Shown here one piece after another: positions 34,642-45,539 of a DNA stretch of 64,000 nucleotides (position 1 is the stretch's first letter; the number at the start of each line of letters is the position of its first letter). The DNA is from Tricholoma matsutake (taxonomy: Eukaryota > Basidiomycota > Agaricomycetes > Agaricales > Tricholomataceae), in assembly GCA_026075535.2 (NCBI GenBank), contig AP026538.1, forward strand, positions 6,262,001 through 6,326,000, given 5' to 3'. The notes below the pieces were generated by a model, which was not told the DNA's origin, searched no databases, and saw nothing but the letters and a program-made list of their open reading frames with translations. Both the position numbers and the translations under genes were made by a program.

Positions 34642-35320
34642 ATGGCAGAACAGACACCCATAATACCCCCCAAACGACGATTCACCAAACAGTTCCTACA
34701 AAACCCAGCAAATGCTGAAACCCTCTGCACCCACCTTGCCTATGACCCTTCAAAATACCACCTTGCAAGAATGTGTTTCTACTACCAAAGCACAATTGAT
34801 TGAATGAAACACAACCTGGAAGAAGCGATAAACGATGCTGACACCCTCAGAATTGAACAAGCAATCCAAAACATGGCTATGCCATGATCAGAACCAACAA
34901 CGACTGACCTCACCCTCGCCTTACAATGGGCGGAAAAACAAAAACAAACCACGAACCGCCTCTGGAAACGCCTCCCCCTCTACAAACAACCAGATGACCA
35001 GACCTTTAGAAGTCATCGACCTCATGACACCCGAACCTGAAACACAATCGACCCAACCACCTTGGTCCCCTCCCCACATGAGGAACACCAGATGCTTCAT
35101 TTGCCACCAGATTGGGCACTTTGGTCTGATCTGCCAAAGACATATCTGCAAGCACTGCAAGCAACGAGGCCCTGGACATTACAGCCCTGACTGCCTGATG
35201 AGGCAGCAGAAGGAATGAGAGGAAGAGCAGAGGTGATGGGATTTCCTTGAATCAGGGTATGATGATTTTGATGACGATGCGATGGGGAATATGACCCGAG
35301 AACCATACAGGAGAACCTAG
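34642..35320 (+). pseudogene. Element D third ORF: zinc-knuckle protein downstream of pol
   Basis: Starts at ATG 34642 (MAEQTPIIPPKRRFT...). TGA at 34801 and 34885, then a frameshift. From about 34900 a second frame encodes a basic region and two zinc knuckles, CFICHQIGHFGLIC (C-x2-C-x4-H-x4-C) and CKHCKQRGPGHYSPDC (C-x2-C-x6-H-x4-C), at about 35094-35195, then an acidic tail ending TAG at 35318-35320. It lies between the chromodomain stop and the polypurine tract, where most Ty3 elements have nothing. It probably binds nucleic acid (inference from the knuckles). Confidence 0.7.
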
Positions 35321-35374
35321 GGGAAAGGAGATAGTAATTCAAAGTCAGTGACTTCAAAGATAGAAGGGAGGTGA

Positions 35375-36078
35375 TGTTACGATTTTATTATCGTAACCCA
35401 GGATGACCAGATGTATGCCGGCAAGACTGGGTACTTCATTTTTCCTTCACATTTGACTTGACTCATTCTGATGGGAGATGCTTTGGTGCCTGACTCCCAC
35501 CATTTGACATGCTGCGCTGCAGCATCCCTTGACATCGGACCCTTGACATCGGATCCATGACGTTGGATGCCTCATGCTCAGCATGAGGCTTATCTTCTAT
35601 TGTTCTTTGACATGCTGCGCCACAGCACTCCATGACATTGGACACCTCATGCTAGGCATGAGGCTTATTGTTCTATTGTTTGTTCTATTATTACTTGACA
35701 AGGATCTCATATTCTGATTGGATGATAGACATCTCTGAACTGTATATAAGCTATAGTAATACTGCCTGTATTCCTTAGCTTGACCTAATTCAAACAACGG
35801 TCTTAGACTCAACCAGAACACTCAACAGTTTAGGAAGCCCCTAGCTGTGATAACTCGAACTCGACAGTTGGAAAGCCTCCAACTGTGATACATGAACCAA
35901 CAGTCTACTCAGAAAGCCTCTGAGTACAGATAGCCGTAATGACTTGAGGAAGTACCCAAGTGAAGGCCAGAAGCCCGATACACTAGGAAAGCCTCCTAGT
36001 GCGATACCGAGACAGTTGGAAAACCTCCAACTGTGACATACAAAGCCAAGGCTGAGTTAAAGACCTATAGTCTTAACA
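35375..36078 (+). repeat. 3' LTR of element D
   Basis: 704 bp, same length as the 5' LTR. Repeats the TATA box and all six leader hairpins. Confidence 0.93.
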
Positions 36079-36083
36079 ATAAG

Positions 36084-36287
36084 TCTAAATCAATAGATGC
36101 ATCACCATGGCCAACAACTTGAAGATTGCATGGCCACAATCAATGTCAATCACATGAGCAAAATGAAATACAGCTCTTCAACTTGATGCAGTGGACTCAC
36201 ATGTGTGCATGAACAAATAAGCATTAATTTTGAAGGTGAGGTATGCTAAGACAAGTGTAAAGTAATTGAGTATAATAAAGTGCTACT
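36084..36287. other. Probable 3' flank of the hAT gene
   Basis: AT-rich, no frame; lies between the D target site and the stop codon of the hAT transposase read on the minus strand. Confidence 0.4.
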
Positions 36288-36413
36288 CTAATTGTACATA
36301 ACTGTCTCATCCTCCATCTTGTCCCACTCATCTTGTTCCAGGTCTGTAACCAGTAAGTCCCAATACTCCTTTATCTCATTAATATCCTCTGTCTGAATTG
36401 AATTCCATGCAGC
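36288..36413 (-). pseudogene. hAT transposase, last ~40 codons (cut off by element C)
   Basis: Read leftwards from 36413 the frame continues that of 44105-44295 once element C and one target copy are removed: GDLAA then WNSIQTEDINEIKEYWDLL ... to a TAG at 36288-36290. This makes the two pieces one gene split by the insertion. Confidence 0.8.
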
Positions 36414-37109
36414 TGTTAAGAACTGATCCGAAAGGGCTCATCAGAATCCGGTCGGACCCGGCGGGTGTTTGAGAGTGGAAGATTGTCAGGTCATAGCAGA
36501 TTATGCAGATGGGTAACGAAAAGGACTTGGCTTCAGCTTGTAAGAAGCTGCGCCCTTCACCTCATCTGGTGTCCTAATTTCAGGTAGAGGTTTTAGAGAT
36601 AGGAGCGGGAGAGTGCGGGTAAATGTGGGAAGGAGTATGGAGGGACTTAGGTCAAGTTCAGATGAGACTAGAACTTCAGAGGGGAACTAGAGGTTGAGTC
36701 GAATGGAGTTCAGACTCTTAGAGGTCAGGAGTTGGAGTAGAAGGAGGTTTTAGATTGACAGGGTAAAGTCGAGTCTATGTCGATATACAAACTGAGGAAT
36801 ACAAAGCAAAACTAACTAAGCTTAAATACTAGAGTCTGGAACAAGAGCGGAACGGAAACGGAAACTGCAGCAGTGTCTCAACTGCGTAGATAAATTGCCT
36901 AGCGGAGGCCGCACAGGAATCCGTAGTTGAATTTGCAAAACTAGACAGCAGCCTTGGAAGGCAGCCATGGTTGCTGTACACGGCAGCCTGGTGCACAGCA
37001 GTGTGGGCAGTGCAAGGGGCCGGAATGAAGGTGGTAGGAGTTGAGTCAGGAAAAGTGGAAAAGATTGGAAGGTTGCAGGTTCCGAGCGGGCAAGAAATGG
37101 ATTGTGACA
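36414..37109 (-). repeat. 3' LTR of element C
   Basis: 696 bp, plus-strand ends TGTTAAGAACTG ... ATTGTGACA. The inner side abuts the polypurine tract (reverse of TATTTCCCCCTTA at 37111-37123). Confidence 0.93.
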
Positions 37110-37241
37110 GTATTTCCCCCTTAGTGCCGAGCCTACGAGGCACGTGAAGGTTCGAGTCCAAATGAGGAAGTTGGTTGACTCCTGAATGCAGCAATTGGTT
37201 GAAAAATTTTGTTGTTTTCCTTCTTCCATCACCTATACAAA

Positions 37242-38256
37242 ATGTCCCCCCCAGCAGGCTCCACTCAACTGAAATTGGCCGCAATGAAGGCTCAGTACAA
37301 ACAGAGGGAGCAGGAGATGAAAGAACAGATGGAGCGGGAGGTGAGAGAATTGGAGGAGGCAGCAAGGGAGGAGGAACGTCAGGCACAGGAGGTGCAGAAG
37401 GCATCAGAGGAGGCTGCAAAGGCAGAGGAGGCACACCAGGCAGCGGCACGGAAAAAAGAGGCTTCAGCCGCAAAACATGCGGAGAAGAAGCAGGCGGCTG
37501 CGGCTGCAGGTTTGGAGGACGAGGCTGAGGGGAGCAAGTCCCCAAAGAAGAAGAAGATTGCCACGTCAAGGGCGTGGGTGGGGTCAGAAGAATTGGCGAG
37601 TCCAGTGCGGGTGCAGGCTGCCTTGCCCTGCAAAAGGTGCATAGTTGGTTTTCTTTCAATGTTTTTGGACTGACAAGTGGCTTAGGTGCCAATATCAAAA
37701 AATTTTGTGCTTCAAGATGGGTGCAAAGGGACGCGTGTGCGATAACTGCATGCGTGTTAAGCACAAGTGCGAGGAGGTCGTGTGGGAGGGGCAGGAGGCC
37801 CCAACAGTAAGAAAAGCGAGGTCTGGAGCGGGAACAGCAGGCCTGCCGGAAAACAGTGGAGAAGTGGCGGAGCTGCTATGGAAGCTGGTGAAGGTGGTGA
37901 GGAAAGGGTTTGGGGAGGTGGCGACAGCAGTGAGGGAGTCGATGGAGGAGATCCGGGATGCAATGGACCCAGAGTGGGAGGTGGACGAAAGTATCGAGGG
38001 GGAGAGTGACGAGGACGAGGAGGAAGTGGAGCAGGCAGTACGAGAGTCCCGACGGGAAAGGCACGGGATCTGCCAGTCTGGAGATGACTGGGCAGGATTC
38101 CAAAGATATTTGGAAAAAAGGCGGGCAGACAATGTGGAGGAGGGCGAGGGTGAGGAAGAGGAGGATGAAGGCAGGGAAGGTGGAGAAGCGGAGGAAGGTG
38201 GTGAAGTCGGAGGAGAGGATGATGAAGATGGAGAGGGAGAAGCGGAGGTAGTGTAG
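37242..38256 (+). CDS. Antisense Zn(II)2Cys6 protein carried by element C, intact 321 residues
   Basis: Exons 37242-37636 and 37686-38256 with a 49-nt GT-AG intron (37637-37685), phase consistent. Residues ~15-100: charged coiled coil (REQEMKEQMEREVRELEEAA). Residues ~100-110: basic KKKK patch, possible nuclear signal. Residues 130-160: C130-x2-C133-x6-C140-x9-C150-x2-C153-x6-C160, the exact spacing of GAL4-type binuclear zinc clusters, followed by VVWEGQEAP. Residues ~230-321: strongly acidic tail. The cluster forms only after splicing. It stands opposite to gag-pol, 132 nt from the inner LTR edge, and ends 83 nt from the pol stop, with AATAAA at 38288. A DNA-binding regulator is the natural reading (inference). 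Element B has a decayed homologue with all six Cys, and a partial relative lies at 52152-52785. Confidence 0.8.
37637..37685 (+). other. Intron of the antisense Zn-cluster gene
   Basis: GTGCATAG ... GGCTTAG, 49 nt, the size of the host introns in this window. Removing it joins AAAAG to GTGCCAAT, making CKRC-QYQKIL-C. An intron can persist here because the sense genomic RNA of the element carries it as a reverse complement that the spliceosome does not recognise. Confidence 0.75.
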
Positions 38257-38339
38257 GGATCCAGTCGGATCCAAAAAATCTTTTTTCAATAAAGTTTGTT
38301 CTGAGTTCAGACTGAGTGAATAAGTAACATGAATCATCT

Positions 38340-41300
38340 TTAAGCGGGTAACGGTCCAATTTTCTGCGGGTAGCGGGTGTGAAAATCCGCAAGGAGTTCT
38401 TGGGCATGGTCAAGTTCTGTAACAGGTAGCCAGGAAGTCTCTTCGTTGGTTCCCTGGTAACCTTCCCATCGGACGAGGTAGAGAATCTTGCAGCAACATC
38501 GGTTGTCGACTTTGGAGTCGAGGACTTCAGCAATCTCATATTCGAGCTCGTCATTGATGGTGATCAGAGGAGGTGGAGGTTGTACTCGATTTGGAATTGT
38601 GTTTGGGGAGTGTATCTCTAGTTGAGAGACATGGAAAACAGGGTGAATAGCCCGCATGTGATCCGGGAGCTGCAGGGTAACTGAGTGAGTTCCCAGGCAG
38701 GCGATGATTTCAAAAGGACCGTGGTTCTTTTCAGAGAGTTTCTTGGAGGGACAGGTGGTGTGGATATTTTCCGCAGTGACATAAGCGAAATGACCAATGT
38801 CAAAGTCAGGTGCGGGTGCCCAATGTTTATCCGCAGGACCTTGATAACGTTCTTGAGCGGCCACAAGTTGTTTCCAAAGTTCCTGGTGAAGGTCATCTAA
38901 ATCAACGACAAATTCGCAGGCGCGCTGTGAAGCTAAGTCGCGCTCTGGAAAGACGGAAATGTTCGGGTGGTAACCTTTATTGGCAAAGAAAGGTGATACG
39001 CCTGTAGAGGCGGAAGGAGCATTGTTGTAGGCAAATTCACCCAAGGGCAAGAGGTGAGACCAGTTGTCCTGCTGATAGTTGCAGAAGATCCGGAGGTACT
39101 GTTCCAAGGTCTGGTTAAGTCGTTCTGTCTGACCATCACCTTGTGGATGATAACCAGAAGTGAAGTGGATCTGCATGTCAAGTGCTTTTCTGAGAGAGTG
39201 GAAAAAATGAGAGATGAACTTGGATCCCCGGTTGCAAGTGACGTGCCATGCTTGGAGAAGACGTAGAGAACAAACAGGTTGGCTAGTTCTTGGGCTGTGA
39301 TTTTGTTGACAGTTGGAATGAAGATGCCCTGTTTGGTGAGGCGGTCAACAATGACTAGGATAGCAGTGTGACCAGCAGAGTCGGGTAGTTGTTCAATGAA
39401 ATCCATGGAGATGGAATTCCAAGGTTGTTCCGGAACTGGAAGTTGCTTTAGGAACCTGTAGGGCCTGTGTCAAGGCGATTTGGATCGTTTGCAAGTCATA
39501 CAGGATTTGCAGAATTCCTGGACGAAGGTGTGGAGGTTTGGCCAGACGTATTCCCGGCGGACAAGCTGCTGGGTTTTGTTTTGTCCGAAGTGGCCAGAGA
39601 GGATATGATCATGTTTGTATTGGAGGACTTTGAGGCAGAGATCCACAACGTCCAGAACATAAATCCGGTTGAAGTGGCAGAGAAGTCCTGCCTCATCTAT
39701 GGTCCAGTTGGGGTCAACAGGTGTCGGGAGATGAATGGAAGATATAGGGTCAAGGGGAAGAGAGGTGCAGATGTCATTGTGGAGTTTCTCAACATCCATG
39801 ATTACTGCTTGTCAAAGGATGGGTGTGGCGAGATAAGTGGCGCGGAGGGAAGAGGAGAGTTGTTCCTGTGTGAATACAGGTCAGAAGTTGGTCGGGTTTA
39901 CAGAGGCGAAGTCGCTATTTCCCCCTTTGTGGTAGACGTCCCAACGTCTAGTGAGTGCGTCTGGCTTGGCCCCTAGTTTCCCGGGGCAGAAGCGGATGAT
40001 GAGATTGAACTGGGAAAGGTACTCAGACCAACAGGCCTGGTGGCAGGTGAGCAACTTGGTAGTGCTGAAGTACTCAAGATTTTTGTGGTCCGTGACCACA
40101 TCAACTGGGTTTGCGGAACCCTCAAAGTACTGCCTCCAGTGTTTGAAGGCTTCAAAAATGGCCAAGAGTTCCTTGTCATGTGTGTCGTAATTTAGTTCAG
40201 CGGGATTGAAGGAGCAGGAATGAAAAGCGACCAGATGGATTTCTCCATCCGCAGTGTAAACCAAAAGGATAGCCGCTAGGGCATAGTTGGAAGTGTCAGT
40301 TTTGAGTACCATTTGTGAGTTGGGTACCCATTGGGTTAAGACGGGTGCGTGAGTGAATTCTTGTTTGAGCCTCTCAAAGGCATCGCGGCACTTCTTGTTG
40401 AAGTCCCAAGGTGTGGATTTCCGTGTCAAGCGGGTAAGTGGGATGACAATGTCTGAATAACCGTTAATGAAATGGCGGTAAAAATTGCAGAAGCCTAAGA
40501 AGGATTGGATGTCCTTAACTTTCCTAGGCTCAGGCCAGTCGAGCATGGTTTTGACTTTATCCTCAGACATCCGAAGTCCATCTGGTGAAAGGATGAAACC
40601 TAAATATTCAATGGTGTCTTTGTGGAACTCACATTTCTGTGGGGAGGCATAAAGTCCATTTTTCCGGAGATGGCGGAGGACTTCTTTAACGTGAGTCCCA
40701 TGCTGGGACTTGTCGTCTGAATAGATCAGGATGTCATTGAAGGTACACAATGACACAAACATCCAGCATGTCGCTGAAGATGTCATTCATAAAACGCTGG
40801 AATGCTGCAGGTGCATTAGTGAGTCCAAAGGGAACCACCAACCACTCGAAGGATCCGTAGTGGGTGTGGAAAGTAGTTTTCCATTTGTCACCGTCCACGA
40901 TGTGGACTAGGTGATAAGCATGCCACAAGTCTATCTTGGTGAACAAGCGGGCTTTTCGGGGAGAGTCAAGGAGGTTGGAAATGAGAGGAAGGGGATAGCA
41001 GTCTTTCTTCATAAGACGATTGAGTCCTTGGTAGTCGACACAAAGTCGGAGGCTACCGTCCTTCTTCTTGACGAAAAGTATAGGAGCTCCATGCGGAGAC
41101 TTAGAAGGACGGATGAAGCCTGAGTGGACGTTTTTGTCAATGAAGACTCATAGGGCTTCTAATTTGGAGGGAGAGAGGGAGTACATGCGACCCGGAGGAG
41201 GAGGAGCATTATCCTCCGTCTCTATCTTGAGGTCATAAGGATGATGTGGAGGAAGGGTGTCTGCCTTATTCTTATTAAAGACATTGGCGAATTCATGATA

Positions 41301-42004
41301 CTCGGTGGGAATGTCAGATAAATCTGGCGGGATTGAGGATTGGGTCGAGTGGGCGGATAACCCTTCTGGAGTGAAGGTCATCTGGAAGGCTACTGCCCCA
41401 GGGAATTTGCTAGCATGCGCATAAGCAGCAGCATTGATGAAAGAGATGTCGGAAGGTGTAAACTTAGGAGGAATGGGGGGTTCGGAAAATGCGGAGGATT
41501 CAAGGATTTCTACTGGAAGGTTCGGGAACCTCTATGATCAGCAGAGCGGAAAGTGATTTGGCTTGAAGACCAGTCAATCAATGGATTGTATTGCTTCAGC
41601 CAGTTATGACCAAGTACTGCGGAACAGGAAGAGTCTAGTGAGGTTACATAAAATGACAGATTGAACACCTCACTGGTAGGAAAGGTGACCGGAAGTTGGG
41701 CGACTTGAGTTATGGTGGAGTTGCAAGATCCATCAAAGAGTTGTAAACTGATCAGGTTAATGGATTCCATGCTGAGTTGGTTATTCAACACGAAAGAGGA
41801 GTCAAGAAAGCAGTGGGATGAACCGGAATCAATGAGGGTTCGGACAGGGGTGGAAAGGTCAGGAATAGTTAAGAGGATGATTAGGGAGTCAGGGTTGGAA
41901 AGAGCGGATGCATTGAGACAGACGTAGGCAGCCAAGTGGGTAAGGTCAATGCAACCCCCAGCCCCAATGGCTGTATCCTGAGGGTTGCGGACTATTTTTC
42001 CGAG
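38340..42004 (-). pseudogene. Element C pol, broken by frameshifts
   Basis: Opens in the -1 frame relative to gag near 42004. Retropepsin LIDSGSSHCFLD (about 41830), RT ([12 protein letters not shown]), then a 1-nt insertion exactly at the YLDD box (about 40744), RT connection and RNase H (KTDTSNYALAAILL), integrase zinc region (HDHILSGH ... CMTCKRSK), integrase core, C-terminal chromodomain (EIAEVLDSKVD ... WEGYQGTNEETSWLP), ending at 38340. The second catalytic Asp of integrase is Asn (VTCNRGS, 39231-39233), as in B. Further frameshifts lie near 41500-41400, 41150, 39880, 39470 and 39240. Confidence 0.92.
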
Positions 42005-43371
42005 TCTGCAGAATTGGGAATTACAGTGGATGCACGGGCTTTTGTGGCTTTAGACTTCAGGCAGTTTCCTGCTATGTGCCCTTCTTCACCGCAGTAGAGG
42101 CAAAGTCTTTCCCACATGCGACGTTCTTGTTCATCTGCAGTAAGTTTGCCGTTCTTCCCCAACTTGTCAGAGATGGATGACTTGGAAGTGTTCTTTGTTG
42201 TGGAGGGCTGCTGGTTGGAGGAGTTTCCCTGAGGGGAGCTCGACAAGGATTGATTGGTGGACTGGGAGGAACCTTTGGGGTTGTCCTTCTTGACAGGGTT
42301 AGAAGAGTTCCCGGAATTCTTAGTTTCGAACTGGGTTTCATCTTCCTGCATCCAGTAGATATTGTCACAGTCCTGCGCTTTCGAGCGCAGTCCTGCAAGG
42401 GTGTCGGGTTTACCACCCTGAAGGACTTCTATATGAAGTCGGAGTGGAAGACCGCGGAAATAGCGGTCACGGAGGGCTGCCTCATTCCAGTTGACCCTAG
42501 AAGCTAATTCCCAAAAGTCAACATTATACTTTGTGATGCAACCACTTTTCTTCATTGCTAAATTGGAAAGAGCTTTTTCTGCATCCCTGAGCGGGTCGTG
42601 CAGGCCAAAGTTACTCTCTAGTTCAGCGAGAAAAGCCTCATAATCCCACATCCAGTGTGCGGAATTGGTCGGGTCATTAAGACCGGGCTCAAACCAGCTG
42701 AGAGCTGATCCCTTGAGATAAGAAAGGATAAATATGATCTTTTTCTCATCAGAAGAAAATACGTGCAGACGGTTGCGGAAATGAAGGTTACACGAGACTA
42801 GGAAGTCTCTAAGTTTCTTTGGGTTGGAGCCATCGAAAGTGTCAGGGTCGCGAACTTTGATTTTCTCGGTCTTGGGTGCATTATTTTGTCGGAGGGTGCA
42901 GATACTCTCTGAGAGGTTGTAAAGAACATCTATGAACCTATCCCCTGGATCAGGGTTTCCCCCCGTGGGAGGTTGATCATCAGGATCATTGGGATCAGGG
43001 TCACCCCCAGGGCCGTCTGGACCACTAGGGTCGTCAGGTCCACCAGGAGGTCCATCCTCTAGACCATGATCTTCCAACCCATAGGGTTCAGGCTGGTTGA
43101 TGCCCCCTACATACTCAAGGGGAGTCATGGGTCGGGGTTCTTCCAGATTTGCGGGAGATTGTTGAGCTTGAGTAGACATGAGGTTTGCACTGATTGATGG
43201 GGCTCTGAAACCAATTTGTCAGAAAATGTTGGAAGGTCTGGAAGTTACTCCGAATGTTGAGGCGGGTCGTGGGCTAGGAAGTGTGGATCGCTGAATTGCA
43301 GAGATCCCTGGAATGGTACTGGCGTGCTGAGAGTTTCTGGTTGTGCGCTGGCGAGTTTCAGTTGGGGTCAT
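41992..43371 (-). CDS. Element C Gag
   Basis: The frame runs from ATG 43371 (MTPTETRQR) with one TGA at 43219-43221, where B has TGG. From ATG 43179 it is open for 395 residues. Pro/Gly/Asp-rich N-terminus, capsid region with DPDTFDGSNPKKLRDFL, KIIFILSYLKGSALSWFEPGL and YNVDFWELASRVNWNEAALR, and a canonical zinc knuckle CLYCGEEGHIAGNC (about 42090). It ends SADSEK-TAG at 41992; the five-A run before the stop is where the -1 pol frame overlaps. Confidence 0.88.
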
Positions 43372-43408
43372 AGGAGAAGAGATGAGTGAAGTGTGAGTTC
43401 GTATATAC

Positions 43409-44104
43409 TGTTAAGAACTGATCCGAAAGGGCTCATCAGAATCTGGTCAGACCCGGCGGGTGTTTGAGAGTGGAAGATTGTCGGGTCGTAGCAGATTATG
43501 TGGATGGGTAACGAAAAGGACTTGGCTTCAGCTTGTAAGAAGCTGCACCCTTCACCTCGTCTGGTGTCCTAATTTTGGGTAGAGGTTTTAGAGATAGGAG
43601 CGGGAGAGTGCGGGTAAATGCGGGAAGGAGTATGGAGGGACTTAGGTTAAGTTCAGATGAGACTAGAACTTCAGAGGGGAACTAGAGGTTGAGTCGAATG
43701 GAGTTCAGACTCTTAGAGGTCAGGAGTTGGAGTAGAAGGAGGTTTTAGATTGACAGGGTAAAGTCGAGTCTATGTTGATATACAAACTGAGGAATACAAA
43801 GCAAAACTAACTAAGCTTAAATACTAGAGTCTGGAACAAGAGTGGAATGGAAACGGAAACTGTGGCAGTGTCTCAACTGTGTAGATAAATTGCCTAGCGG
43901 AGGCCACACAGGAATCCATAGTCAAATTTGCAAAACTAGATGGCAGCCTTGGAAGGCAGCCGTGGTTGCTGTACACAGTGGCCTGGTGCACAGCAGTATG
44001 GGCAGTGCAAGGGGCCAGAATGAAGGCGGTAGGAGTTGAGTTAGGAAAAGTGGAAAAGATCGGAAGGTTGTGGGTTCCGAGCAGGCGAGGAACGGATCGT
44101 GACA
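43409..44104 (-). repeat. 5' LTR of element C
   Basis: 696 bp, equal in length to the 3' LTR. In element sense a TATTTAAGC box (reverse of 43815-43823) is the likely promoter. The sequence just inside the LTR (GTATATACGAACTCAC) does not start TGG, so the primer-binding site is not an obvious tRNA match. Confidence 0.93.
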
Positions 44105-44637
44105 GCAGCAAGATCACCAATGTTGTTCCTCCAAGCAAATTTCAAAACTTGCAGCTCCTTGAACTGCACTGCCCCCAGTTGTGCATGCCACTTCGTTGCG
44201 ACTTTGCCACTGCTGAAAAAGAGCCGCTCACAGGGGACAGATGAGGCTTGGCATGCAAGGTAGTCAATGGCAATGTGGTGCAGGGTAGGGTACAAGGAAC
44301 CATTGTCCTATGAGTGGTCAATATCAAAATGTGGCCCAAGAGTGAAGTGAGTACTCGTACTGCCACTATTCCACAATGTTAGTATCCTTCATGACATTGG
44401 AAGGAACATCCTTAAGATATTGGCATAGCTCCATCTGCCCCCCTTCATTATCTGCCTGACTAGCAAGAAGGGCCAAACAATGTTGGTCAAAATCAGATAG
44501 GATTGAAGTTTTGTTGGGTTGAGCTGTGTTGGGCATGGATTGTGTTGCAACTAGGTTTTGTGCAGTTGGTCTGGCCTTCCAGTACTTCTCCATCTATGCA
44601 AAAGTGTCAAAACTAATCAGTACTAGTCAAATGAGTC
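44105..44637 (-). pseudogene. hAT transposase fragment with C-terminal dimerisation domain
   Basis: The minus-strand frame at 44593-44366 (FDQHCLALLASQADNEGGQMEL, then YLKDVPSNVMKDTNIVE, then TAG) continues in another frame at 44295-44105 (YPTLHHIAIDYLACQASSVP, then CERLFFSSGKVATKWHAQLG, then VLKFAWRNNIGDLAA). The second part is the hAT dimerisation domain. Element C interrupts it at codon AA; fragment E abuts its upstream side at 44638. The N-terminal zinc finger and catalytic part are not found. Confidence 0.85.
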
Positions 44638-45098
44638 TGGTACAATTTTCCTTGTAACATGTGAGACCTGACAGACCTGACAGACCTGACAACCACCTCC
44701 AGACAGGAGGCACCCTTGACACATGCAGACTCCATGCTTTACAATCACCTTCATGACAGAAAGGACCCCCAACATGCTGCACTGCAGTATCCCTTGATAT
44801 TGGATCTGTGACACCAGACTTCCACACCTGACATGCTGTGCAGCAGCACTCCCTGACATTGGCCCCTTGACATTGGCCCCTGGACATTGGATCCTTGACA
44901 TTGGACACCTCATGCTAGGCATGAGGCTTACCTTTCTATTGTTCTTTCTATTCTTACTTGATAAGCATCTCACATTCTGATTGGATGATAAGGACACCCT
45001 ACCTAGTATAAGTACTGTGACAAGTAGTGACAATGTCCTTAGCTTAGATCTAGGCAATCTACAGTCTTAACTTGCAAACTTACAAACTCTCTCAAAAC

Positions 45099-45240
45099 TA
45101 CTAGGGAAGCACCTTAGTATGTGAACTCCATCGACTCTATGCAGAGGACCTGCTAGAGTGCACTATCCATCTTACATTGGACACCCCAAGTAAGACTAGT
45201 GCTGAATGACCCATTGAGGAAGCACCTTGTGGAATGACAT
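45099..45240 (+). other. Leader hairpins of fragment E
   Basis: Stem-loops TACTAGG/CCTTAGTA with loop GAAGCA (45099-45119), ACTCTA-GCAG/CTGCTAGAGT with loop AGGAC (45134-45159), CTTAC-TTGG/CCAAGTAAG with loop ACACC (45171-45194), and a weak one with loop AAGCA (about 45211-45232). Same architecture as D, with other stem sequences. Confidence 0.65.
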
Positions 45241-45539
45241 TGACTAGATTGAGTGGTTGAGGCTTCACCCTTAACATAAGATCTAAACTGTCTGCTAGCA
45301 CACCTACCTAGGTGTAGGCAATATGTCTTGAGATACCACCCAGCAATCTGGGTTTAGACAAACCCCAGACTGACCACCAAGAGAAGCAGAACTGCAGCCA
45401 GGTTCATCTTGGTACTGATACAACAGAAGACTAGTCCATTACTCAACCACAGCAGAACCTGCACACATCCTCATCCAAAACATCCAGCCAATTCCTAGAC
45501 CCCCTTGACAACATTGACAACCTCTACAGCAAAATGACC

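Larger units (their letters stand above)
28558..36078 (+). mobile_element. Ty3/gypsy chromovirus D, full length (7521 bp), TSD ATAAG
   Basis: Two LTRs of 704 bp each (28558-29261, 35375-36078) beginning TGTTAC and ending TTAACA. The 5-bp target duplication ATAAG is at 28553-28557 and 36079-36083. Internal order: leader, gag, pol (PR-RT-RH-IN-chromodomain), and a third open frame with zinc knuckles before a polypurine tract (AGAAGGGAGGTGA). LTR differences are mostly CG against TG/CA. Confidence 0.97.
36414..44104 (-). mobile_element. Ty3/gypsy chromovirus C, full length (7691 bp), TSD GCAGC, inserted in a hAT gene
   Basis: Two 696-bp LTRs (36414-37109 and 43409-44104) and the target duplication GCAGC (36409-36413 and 44105-44109). 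gag and pol read leftwards; an extra gene reads rightwards at 37242-38256. It is the best-preserved copy of the family seen in B: gag and the antisense gene are open, pol is broken. Confidence 0.97.
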
